A DNA stretch of 64,000 bases, from contig JADBJJ010000012.1 of NCBI GenBank assembly GCA_014874475.1, positions 160,657 through 224,656 of the forward strand. The letters run 5' to 3'. Positions 42,118 through 50,426 of the stretch are shown here, piece after piece. The notes under the pieces are model-generated. The model did not search any database. It was not told the origin of the DNA and saw only the letters and a list, made by a program, of their open reading frames with translations. Position 1 is the first letter of the stretch, and each line of letters begins with the position of its first letter. The DNA comes from Chloroflexota bacterium (GTDB lineage: Bacteria > Chloroflexota > Anaerolineae > B4-G1 > DUEL01). The position numbers and the translations under genes are program-made.

Positions 42118-43341
42118 CTACAACAGCCATAGGCTCACCGTCTCTATATGATAAGTCTGCGGGAACATATCCACCGGCTGGACGGCCTCCAGGCGGTATC
42201 CGGCGGCGGTCAGACGGCGGGCGTCCCGGGCCAAAGTGGCTGGGTCGCAGGAGACGTAAACCAGGCGCGCCGGATGGGCCGCTATCAGTCCTTCCAGCGC
42301 CTCCGGCGAGAGGCCCGTGCGCGGTGGGTCCACTACCGCCGCGTCCAGTGCTCCGGCGCGGTCCACTAACACCGCTTCCATCGGCCCTTCCACCACTTCC
42401 ACGTTCTCCAGATCGGCGGCGTTCGTCAGCAGGTCGTCCACAGCGTAGGGGTCTGCCTCCACCGCCACCACCAGGCCGGCCCGCTGGGCCAGAGGAAGGG
42501 TGAAGAGGCCCACGCCGCAGTAGCCATCCAGGACCACTTCGTGGCTTTCGGGGGCCAGGTAGTCCAGAACCAGCGAGACCAGCCGCTCCGCCTGGGCGGT
42601 ATTGGCCTGGAAGAAGGACGGGGCGGAAACGCGGTAGGTATATCCAGCGACCCGTTCGGTGAGATACCCCTCACCGATCAGGGTGACGGGCACTCCGTCC
42701 GAAGTGAGGAGGATGCAGGAGAGGGGCAGGTCTATTTCCAGTTCCGGGGCCTCGTCCTCCGCCGTCTCCAGGATGAGCATACGGTCGCCGGTAGCGGTGC
42801 CCGCCCGCAGTGTGAGCGCGGTCAGGTCCGGCAGTTCCAGGTCCAGCGCGTCATAGAGTTCGGAAAGGAACGGGTGCAGGATCAGACATTCGTCTATGGG
42901 GATGATGTCGCGTCGGTCTTCCTGGCAGAAGCCCAGGCCGCCGGAGGGGGCGGGATGGAAGCGGGCCTGATTGCGGTAGGCCCAGCCGGTAGGGTCGGGC
43001 AGGGTGGGGCGGACGGGCGGGTCGGAGAGGCCGCCGATACGGGCCAGTTGCTCCGCCACCACCTGCGTTTTGAGGCGGAGTTGGGCTGGGTAGGCGGTGT
43101 GTTGCAGGTGGCAGCCACCGCACCCTTCGGGCCCAAAGTATGGGCATGGTGGCCCGATCCGCTCCGGCGACGGTTCCAGAATCTCTGCCAGCCGCGCGCG
43201 GGCGTAACGGGGGTGGTCCTCCACAATTTCAGCGCGCACTGTCTCGCCGGGCAGAGCGTAGGGGACAAAGATGACTTTGCCCTCATATCGGCCGATGGCT
43301 GCGCCACCGTGGGCGATACCGGTCAAGTGAAGGGTGATCAT
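42118..43341 (-). CDS. RlmD/TrmA-type RNA (uracil-5-)-methyltransferase
   Basis: TRAM domain start; GPPCPYFGPEGCGGCHLQH; ANTAQAERLVSLVLDYL; VLDGYCGVGLFTLPLA; VVDPPRTGLSPEAL; LVYVSCDPATLARD. Confidence 0.9.
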   Translation of the reverse strand: MITLHLTGIAHGGAAIGRYEGKVIFVPYALPGETVRAEIVEDHPRYARARLAEILEPSPERIGPPCPYFGPEGCGGCHLQHTAYPAQLRLKTQVVAEQLARIGGLSDPPVRPTLPDPTGWAYRNQARFHPAPSGGLGFCQEDRRDIIPIDECLILHPFLSELYDALDLELPDLTALTLRAGTATGDRMLILETAEDEAPELEIDLPLSCILLTSDGVPVTLIGEGYLTERVAGYTYRVSAPSFFQANTAQAERLVSLVLDYLAPESHEVVLDGYCGVGLFTLPLAQRAGLVVAVEADPYAVDDLLTNAADLENVEVVEGPMEAVLVDRAGALDAAVVDPPRTGLSPEALEGLIAAHPARLVYVSCDPATLARDARRLTAAGYRLEAVQPVDMFPQTYHIETVSLWLL

Positions 43342-43646
43342 TTTGGGATGACGGTATATATGGAATGACCGACGGCTGGATGATTCCATTTTACACGTTC
43401 TGGGAGGGGATGCAAACGCGGGAGAGAGGCATCTTGCCTACTGAGGGAATTCCAGTAAAATATAACTATGGCCGCTGAGAGGACACGGGTGTTGATCCGT
43501 GAACCCCGCGCCGCTCCGTGTCCTCCCGTGTTCTCTGTTGGCTCTGTTACAGGAGCCGCACTGATCAGCGGAGCGCAGGTCGCCCGGCTAATGGAAACTG
43601 TGCAGGCCCGGTCTGTTATATTCCGATCACAAAGGGGTATAATGTT

Positions 43647-44024
43647 ATGTTACCTAACTTGGCCCAAACGTTGATCCGTATTCTGCTGATCCTGGTCCAC
43701 CTGGCCGGGCTGGTTGTCGCCGTCCTCCTGCTGGTGCGCCGCAGGGGGATAGCGCCCATCCTGGCGGCTACCGCGTTCACGCTGCTGATCCTGCTGGATG
43801 CTGCCCGGATTGTGCAGACGGCTCTTCTGCCCTCCATCGTTCGTCAAATTCGCTCCCCGCATGCCCTGCCCTGGGTCGTGGGAAGCCTGAACTGCTGTTG
43901 CGGCTTTCTGGATCTGGTTGCCTGGGGATGCCTGATCGCCGCCCTCTGGCTGGGAATGGGACGGTCTGAAGCAGAGCACGAAATACGGACGGAAAAGGAG
44001 GAAACATCGCTTCCTTCCGAATGA
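43647..44024 (+). CDS. Hypothetical small membrane protein
   Basis: MLPNLAQTLIRILLILVHLAGLVVAVLLLVRRR...; ATGA overlap with queA. Confidence 0.55.
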   Translation: MLPNLAQTLIRILLILVHLAGLVVAVLLLVRRRGIAPILAATAFTLLILLDAARIVQTALLPSIVRQIRSPHALPWVVGSLNCCCGFLDLVAWGCLIAALWLGMGRSEAEHEIRTEKEETSLPSE

Positions 44025-45082
44025 GCGATTTTGAGTACCATCTGCCGCCGGAGTTGATCGCGCAGGAACCGGTGGAGCCCCGGGACGCGTCCCGGCTGAT
44101 GGTTGTGGAGCGCGCCACGGGGACGATTTTCCATCACATCTTCCGTGACTTGCCCCAGTTCCTCCGGCCGGGGGACCTGCTGGTTTACAACGACAGCCGG
44201 GTCATCCCGGCGCGCCTGTTTGCCCGCAAGCCCACCGGCGGACGAGTGGAAGTTCTCCTCCTACGCCCTCGCTCGGAGACGGTCTGGGAGGTGCTGGTGC
44301 GGGGGCGGGCGGTGCGCGTCGGTGGGCGTCTGGAGGTGCTGGACGGCCCGGATGGGGCCCCGACGGGGGCCGGGGCGAAGGTCCTGGAGGAAGGAGAGCG
44401 AGGGCTCCGGGTGCTGGCCTTTGACCGTCCGGTGCTGGCCCTGGCCGAAGCAGTCGGGCAGACCCCACTGCCACCGTACATCCGCCGTCCGCTGGCGGAC
44501 CCGGAGCGATACCAGACCGTCTATTCCCACACCCCGGGGTCGGCGGCGGCACCGACGGCGGGCCTTCACTTCACCCCTGAACTCCTCCTCCGGCTGCGGG
44601 AGATGGGGGTGGAGTCTGTCTTCGTTACCCTGCACGTGGGGCTGGATACCTTCCGTCCAGTGGAGGAAGAACGACCGGAGGGGCACCGGATTCACACCGA
44701 GTTCTGCCGTCTCCCACCAGAGGCGGCGGAGCGGATCAACCGGGCTAAAGCGGAGGGGCGGCGAGTGATTGCGGTGGGCACCACCTCGGTTCGGGTCCTG
44801 GAGACGACGGGCCTGGCGGCAGTGGGCGGTGACGCCGACGCCGAATCCTGCCCCTGGCGGGTGGTGATCCCCTACGAGGGTATGACCGACCTCTATATCT
44901 ACCCAGGTTTCCGCTTCCGGGTGGTGGATGCGCTGATTACCAATTTCCACCTGCCCCGGTCCACTCTCCTGCTGCTGGTGGCGGCTTTCTGCGGCAAGGA
45001 GTTGATGGACCGGGCCTATGCCGAAGCCGTGCGCCTTCGCTACCGGTTCTACAGTTTCGGGGACGCGATGCTCATCCTGTAG
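44021..45082 (+). CDS. queA: S-adenosylmethionine:tRNA ribosyltransferase-isomerase
   Basis: FEYHLPPELIAQEPVEPRDASRLMVV...VYNDSRVIPARLFARK...PTAGLHFTPELL...TNFHLPRSTLLLLVAAFCG. Confidence 0.95.
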   Translation: MSDFEYHLPPELIAQEPVEPRDASRLMVVERATGTIFHHIFRDLPQFLRPGDLLVYNDSRVIPARLFARKPTGGRVEVLLLRPRSETVWEVLVRGRAVRVGGRLEVLDGPDGAPTGAGAKVLEEGERGLRVLAFDRPVLALAEAVGQTPLPPYIRRPLADPERYQTVYSHTPGSAAAPTAGLHFTPELLLRLREMGVESVFVTLHVGLDTFRPVEEERPEGHRIHTEFCRLPPEAAERINRAKAEGRRVIAVGTTSVRVLETTGLAAVGGDADAESCPWRVVIPYEGMTDLYIYPGFRFRVVDALITNFHLPRSTLLLLVAAFCGKELMDRAYAEAVRLRYRFYSFGDAMLIL

Positions 45083-45115
45083 ATGACGTTGGGGGTGGCG
45101 GGGCCGCCGCCACCG

Positions 45116-45865
45116 TCACCCCCTGGCTGCGATCTGGGCGACGATGTCGGCGAAGGCGGCGGGGTCCCGGCCCCGACGGGTGGCCCCCAGGCCGTCTACA
45201 TCGGGGTTGGCCAGAAGGGCCGCCGCGTGCTCCGGTGTCACGCTCCCGCCGTAGATGATGCGGGCCTGCTCGGCGGTCTCTTCGCCGAACCGGTCCGCCA
45301 GCCAGCGGCGGATGGCCCTGCAGCCAGCGGCAGCATGGGCCGGCGACACCGGCTCCCGCTGCCCGATGGCCCCCTCCGGCTCGTAGACAAAAGCCATCCG
45401 GGCTACCGCTTCCTGGTCGCAACCGTCCAGCAAAACAGCCAGCCGTCCGGGGTCAAAGATTTCCCTAACGGCCTCACCGAAGAGGAGGATAGGGCGCAGG
45501 TTGCTTTCCAGCGCGGCCCGTACCTTTCGGTTCACCGCCTGGTCGTCTTCCCGCAGGCGGCGGCGTACTTCCCAGTGGCCGACCATTGCCCATGTGGCGC
45601 CGGCGTCGGCCAGCAGTTCGGCGGAGATAGCGCCGGTGTGGGCCTGACCAGGGCCAGGCCACAGGTCCTGTCCGCCTACCGCGATGGGGGTTCCCCTGAC
45701 GGCAGCAGCGACCGCCGCCAGCGCGGTGTATGGTGGGCAGAGCACAACCTCTACAGTATCCAGCCAGGGCCTAGCGCGGGAGAGAAACTCCCCCACAAAG
45801 GTCACGCTCTGGGCAATGGTCATCGCCATTTTCCAGTTCGCCAGCACAAAGGGCCGTCGGCTCAT
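45116..45865 (-). CDS. Triosephosphate isomerase homologue (divergent)
   Basis: VLANWKM, VGHWEVRR, YEPEGAIG, IIYGGSV; catalytic K/H/E positions retained but phosphate-loop motif altered. Confidence 0.78.
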   Translation of the reverse strand: MSRRPFVLANWKMAMTIAQSVTFVGEFLSRARPWLDTVEVVLCPPYTALAAVAAAVRGTPIAVGGQDLWPGPGQAHTGAISAELLADAGATWAMVGHWEVRRRLREDDQAVNRKVRAALESNLRPILLFGEAVREIFDPGRLAVLLDGCDQEAVARMAFVYEPEGAIGQREPVSPAHAAAGCRAIRRWLADRFGEETAEQARIIYGGSVTPEHAAALLANPDVDGLGATRRGRDPAAFADIVAQIAARG

Positions 45866-45981
45866 CGGTTCCTCCTGGAACTCTGAAACAGGTCCTGTAC
45901 AGCGTACATTATCCCTCATCTTTCACTTCCCGGCAAAGCCCTCCACGAGGGGCGTGCCAGGCACTTCTGTAGGAGGTTTTT

Positions 45982-46899
45982 ATGGACATCCGGAAGGTAG
46001 AATACGGAGGGTGGCCCAACTGCTATCGGTGGTCTAATGGACTGGTGGACCTGGTGGTGACCGCCGATGTGGGCCCGCGTGTCATCCGGTTCGGCTTCGT
46101 CGGCCAGGCCAACGAATTCAAGGAATACCCGGAGATGCTGGGCCGGGTGGGAGGCGAGGAGTGGCGGATTTACGGCGGGCACCGGCTCTGGCATGCGCCA
46201 GAAGCGATGCCCCGCACCTACTTCCCCGATAACAACCCCGTGGAGGTACAGGTCCATTCCACCTTCATCCGGGTCGTCCAGCCGCTGGAGCCCACCACGG
46301 GCATCCAGAAAGAAATGGACATCTCGCTGGAGGCAGACCGCCCCCACGTCCGGGTTGTCCACCGTCTGCGGAACGGCTCCCTGTGGCCGGTGGAGTTGGC
46401 CCCCTGGGCGCTCTCGGTGATGGCGCCTGGCGGGGTGGCCATCCTGCCCATGCCCCCGCGCGGGCGGCACGAGGAGCAACTGCTCCCTACCGGCGCCCTG
46501 GTCCTCTGGGCGTACACCGATATGAGCGACCCCCGCTGGACCTGGGGCCGCCGGTACGTCCGATTGCGTCAGGATCCGACCCACGCCGCGCCGCAGAAAA
46601 TAGGGGTTGTTGCGCCGGCAGAGACCTGGCTGGCCTACTGGCGGGACGGTCATCTCTTCCTGAAAACCTTCTCCGTCGTCCCGGGGGCCTGTTATCCCGA
46701 CCGGGGCTGCTGTGCGGAACTGTTCACCAACGGGGAGATGTTGGAACTGGAGACGCTGGGCCCGCTGACCGTCCTTGCGCCGGAAGCGGTCATGGAGCAT
46801 ACAGAGGACTGGTGGCTCTTCCGGGATATGCCATTTCCGGAGACAGACGAGGATGTAGACCGGGTCATTTCCACTGTACGGGCGCATATAGCGGTTTGA
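45982..46899 (+). CDS. Hypothetical protein, DUF4380 / mutarotase-like
   Basis: GGWPNCYRWSNGLVDLVVTADVGPRVIRFGFVG...YGGHRLWHAPE. Confidence 0.6.
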   Translation: MDIRKVEYGGWPNCYRWSNGLVDLVVTADVGPRVIRFGFVGQANEFKEYPEMLGRVGGEEWRIYGGHRLWHAPEAMPRTYFPDNNPVEVQVHSTFIRVVQPLEPTTGIQKEMDISLEADRPHVRVVHRLRNGSLWPVELAPWALSVMAPGGVAILPMPPRGRHEEQLLPTGALVLWAYTDMSDPRWTWGRRYVRLRQDPTHAAPQKIGVVAPAETWLAYWRDGHLFLKTFSVVPGACYPDRGCCAELFTNGEMLELETLGPLTVLAPEAVMEHTEDWWLFRDMPFPETDEDVDRVISTVRAHIAV

Positions 46900-46957
46900 C
46901 GCTCTTACCTGTACCTGGTATAATGCTTCTGCCAACATTGTCTGGGAGGAAACGGGT

Positions 46958-47515
46958 ATGATTGATGTGAACGACCTGCGCCGAGGAACAACTTTCATTC
47001 TGGACGGAGAACTCTATAAGGTCCTAGACTACCAGCACCACAAGCCCGGTCGGGGCAATGCCATTATCCGTACTAAACTGCGCAACCTGCGTACAGGTGC
47101 CACTATCCAGCAGACCTTCCTATCTGGTGACCGGGTCCAGGAAGTGCGGATTGAGCGCCGGGGCGTCCAGTACCTCTACAACGATGGCGACCTGTACTAT
47201 TTTATGGACACAGAGACCTTTGACCAGGTCGGTGTCCCCGCCTATGTGCTGGAAGGGCAGGCCGGGTACCTGAAAGAGGGTATGGAACTGGTCATCTCTA
47301 TGTACGAAGGTCAGCCCATTGAGGTGGAACTCCCCACCGCCGTGGACTTGCAGGTGGTGGATACAGAGGTTGCCGTTGCGGGCGATACCGCCACCAATGT
47401 GTTGAAAAAGGCCATCCTGGAGACCGGCCTGGAGATTCAAGTCCCCCTCTTCGTCCAGGCCGGAGATATCGTCCGGGTGGATACCCGCACTAAAGAGTAC
47501 GTCACCCGCGTGTAG
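46958..47515 (+). CDS. efp: Translation elongation factor P
   Basis: MIDVNDLRRGTTFILDGELYKVLDYQHHKPGRGNAIIRTKLRNL...; three beta-barrel domains by sequence. Confidence 0.95.
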   Translation: MIDVNDLRRGTTFILDGELYKVLDYQHHKPGRGNAIIRTKLRNLRTGATIQQTFLSGDRVQEVRIERRGVQYLYNDGDLYYFMDTETFDQVGVPAYVLEGQAGYLKEGMELVISMYEGQPIEVELPTAVDLQVVDTEVAVAGDTATNVLKKAILETGLEIQVPLFVQAGDIVRVDTRTKEYVTRV

Positions 47516-47626
47516 GGGCTGCTGGGTAAAACCGCAAAACGGCTTTGTTGCTATGCCGCCTGTCGCAGGCGAATGCAGACCATTCAGGCAGAATTCGGAT
47601 CCTCCGACATGCGGTGAAAGGAGACT

Positions 47627-50314
47627 ATGCCCTCCCGTCTGAAGTGGACTTTCATCCTTTCTGGCTTGCTGGCTATCATCATCATCTTCGGGCCAGGCCT
47701 GCTGGAATTCGTTGCCGGTATCTACACCGACTGGCTCTGGTTTGAGGAACTGGGCTACCTCCCGGTCTATCAGACCCGATTGGTGGCGACCGTCGTCACC
47801 TTCCTGGTTGGTGGCCTGCTGGCGGCGGCGGTCCTGGCGGTCAACTGGCTCCTTCTCCCTGCCCGCCTGACTGAAAGCCGCATCCTTCGCCCCTACCGCA
47901 CCCGCCTGGGCCGCACGGGATCCCGGACTCTGCGGTGGATTTTCGTCGGCATCGGCCTCTTCATCGCCTTCATCATGGCCCAGGTCTTCTCCTCCCGCTG
48001 GCTGGATTTCCTCTTGTTCCGGCACGCCGTCCCCTTCGGCCTGGCCGACCCCATTTTCGGCCAGGATGTCAGTTTCTACATCTTCCGACTGCCAGTCTAC
48101 GACCTGCTGGCGGGCTGGTTCCTGTCCCTGGCCATCCTCAGCCTGCTGGGTGTCCTGGTCGCCTACGGGACGGCGGGCGCCTTGCAGGATCGGGGCCCCA
48201 TCGCTCACCTCTCCGTCCTGGGTGCGCTGACCCTGGCCCTGATCGCGGCTCAGTACCAGTTGGCCCGCTTCCGACTGCTGATCTCCAGCCGGGGCGCCGT
48301 CTTCGGTGCCGGATACACCGACGTCCACGCCCGTATCCCCATTTACGACTTGCTCACCGTCGTTCTTCTGGTCGCTGCACTTCTCTTCCTGCTCAACCTC
48401 TACATCCGCCGTTGGCGGTTTCTCCTCCTGGTCGGCGGCGCGTGGCTGCTTCTGAGCGTCCTCAGTTCAATCTACCCCGCCGCCCTCCAGCGCTTTGTCG
48501 TCGCCCCTAACGAACTGAGTGCCGAGCGGCCCTACATCCAGCACGCCATCCGCTTCACCCGCATCGGCTTCGGTCTGGAAAACGTCCGCGAGCAGGATTT
48601 CCCCGCCGAAGGCCATCTGACTCCGGACGTCCTGGAAGCCAACCAGTCCACCATCCAGAATATCCGTCTCTGGGACTGGCGCCCCCTTCTGACCACCTAC
48701 GGGCAACTCCAGGAGATCCGTCTCTACTACACCTTCAACGATGTGGACGTGGACCGCTACGTCCTGGAAGACGGCCTTCGGGAAGTGATGCTGGCGGTGC
48801 GGGAACTGGATGTGGACCAACTGGCTGAGCAGGCCCAGACGTGGGTAAACCGTCACCTGGTCTTCACCCACGGCTATGGCGCCGTCGTGAGTCCTGTCAA
48901 CGAGTTCACCCGCGAGGGACTCCCCGTCCTCCTGGCCCGGGACATCCCTCCCCAGAGCACCGACCCGGCTTTGCAGATAACTCGTCCGGAAATCTACTTC
49001 GGCGAAGTGACCCGGGAGTACGCCATCGTCAACACGACAGAGCCGGAGTTTGATTATCCCCGCGGCGACCAGAACATCTATACCCGCTACGAAGGTCCGG
49101 CGGGTGTGCCGCTGGGCGGCTTTTTCCGACGGGCCCTCTTTGCCCTTCGCCTCAACAGTTCCCAGATTCTCTTCTCCTCTGCGCTGCGTCCCGATAGCCG
49201 CATCCTCTTCAACCGCCAGATTAGCGAACGGGTCTGGACTCTGGCCCCCATCTTCTGGTACGACCCCGACCCCTATGCGGTGATTGCCGACGGTCGCATT
49301 GTCTGGATGTATGACGCCTATACCTGGAGCAACCATTTCCCCTACTCGGAGCCGTTTGACGGCGTCAACTATATCCGCAACAGTGTCAAGGTCACCATAG
49401 ACGCCTACACCGGCCGGACGACCTTCTACGTGGTAGACCCCACCGACCCCATTATCCGGACGTATCAGGCTGTCTTTCCCACCCTCTTCACGCCCGGGGA
49501 GCAGATGCCCGGTGTCCTGCGGGCCCACTGGCGCTACCCGGAGCAACTTTTCCGGGTCCAGGCTGCCGCCTACGCCGCCTATCACATGGACGATCCGCAG
49601 GTCTTCTACAACAAAGAGGACCTCTGGGCCGCGCCGACGGAAGTCCGGGAGCAGGGCGAGATGGAAATGGCGCCCTATTACGTGGTGATGCAGTTGCCCG
49701 ATGAGGACAAGGTGGAGTTCCTGCTGATGCGCCCGTATGTCCCCAATGGACGGCGCAACATGATTGCCTGGCTCTATGCCGATTCGGACGGCGAGGACTA
49801 TGGGCAACTGGGCGTCTACAAATTTCCCAAGCAGGAACTGATTTACGGGCCCATGCAGATAGAGGCCCGCTTTGACCAGGACCCGTACATTTCCCAGCAG
49901 TTGACGCTCTGGAATCAGCGCGGCTCCCAGGTGATCCGTGGTAACCTGCTGGTCATCCCGATAGACGACACTCTGCTCTATGTGGAGCCGCTCTATCTGC
50001 AGGCGGAGGCAGGCCGGTTCCCGGAGTTGAAGCGGGTGCTGGTGGCCTACGGCGACTCGGTGGCTATGGCGGAGAACCTGCCAACGGCGCTGGCGCAGGT
50101 AATAGGGCTGGCGGCGCCGCCGCCCGTGACCCCGCCCGCCACGTCCCCCACTGCCTCCGACGACGTGGCCGCGCTGGCCCGATCTGCGCAGGCCCACTAC
50201 CTGGCGGCGCAGGAATGTCTCCGCCGGAACGACTGGGCTTGCTACGGGCGGGAACTGGAGGCCCTCGGCGCCGACCTGGAGGCCCTGGTCGCCGCCACCA
50301 GCGCATCGGAATAA
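47627..50314 (+). CDS. UPF0182 family membrane protein
   Basis: TDWLWFEELGYLPVYQTRLV, N-terminal TM block, YVKNTVE-type tail (RPYIQHAIRFTRIGFGLENV). Confidence 0.88.
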   Translation: MPSRLKWTFILSGLLAIIIIFGPGLLEFVAGIYTDWLWFEELGYLPVYQTRLVATVVTFLVGGLLAAAVLAVNWLLLPARLTESRILRPYRTRLGRTGSRTLRWIFVGIGLFIAFIMAQVFSSRWLDFLLFRHAVPFGLADPIFGQDVSFYIFRLPVYDLLAGWFLSLAILSLLGVLVAYGTAGALQDRGPIAHLSVLGALTLALIAAQYQLARFRLLISSRGAVFGAGYTDVHARIPIYDLLTVVLLVAALLFLLNLYIRRWRFLLLVGGAWLLLSVLSSIYPAALQRFVVAPNELSAERPYIQHAIRFTRIGFGLENVREQDFPAEGHLTPDVLEANQSTIQNIRLWDWRPLLTTYGQLQEIRLYYTFNDVDVDRYVLEDGLREVMLAVRELDVDQLAEQAQTWVNRHLVFTHGYGAVVSPVNEFTREGLPVLLARDIPPQSTDPALQITRPEIYFGEVTREYAIVNTTEPEFDYPRGDQNIYTRYEGPAGVPLGGFFRRALFALRLNSSQILFSSALRPDSRILFNRQISERVWTLAPIFWYDPDPYAVIADGRIVWMYDAYTWSNHFPYSEPFDGVNYIRNSVKVTIDAYTGRTTFYVVDPTDPIIRTYQAVFPTLFTPGEQMPGVLRAHWRYPEQLFRVQAAAYAAYHMDDPQVFYNKEDLWAAPTEVREQGEMEMAPYYVVMQLPDEDKVEFLLMRPYVPNGRRNMIAWLYADSDGEDYGQLGVYKFPKQELIYGPMQIEARFDQDPYISQQLTLWNQRGSQVIRGNLLVIPIDDTLLYVEPLYLQAEAGRFPELKRVLVAYGDSVAMAENLPTALAQVIGLAAPPPVTPPATSPTASDDVAALARSAQAHYLAAQECLRRNDWACYGRELEALGADLEALVAATSASE

Positions 50315-50426
50315 ACGACGGGCCAGGCCCTTCCGGAAGCGCCGGGCACGCTACTGGTCCACGCCCCATCGGGCACAGAGAGTCCGTCGTGGGGGCAGGA
50401 AACGAAGCCGCCTGCCCCCAATCCGT

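Noticed and set aside
48467-50197. 576-aa minus-strand ORF opposite the UPF0182 gene
   Set aside because: Shadow ORF; the plus strand matches UPF0182 along its length.
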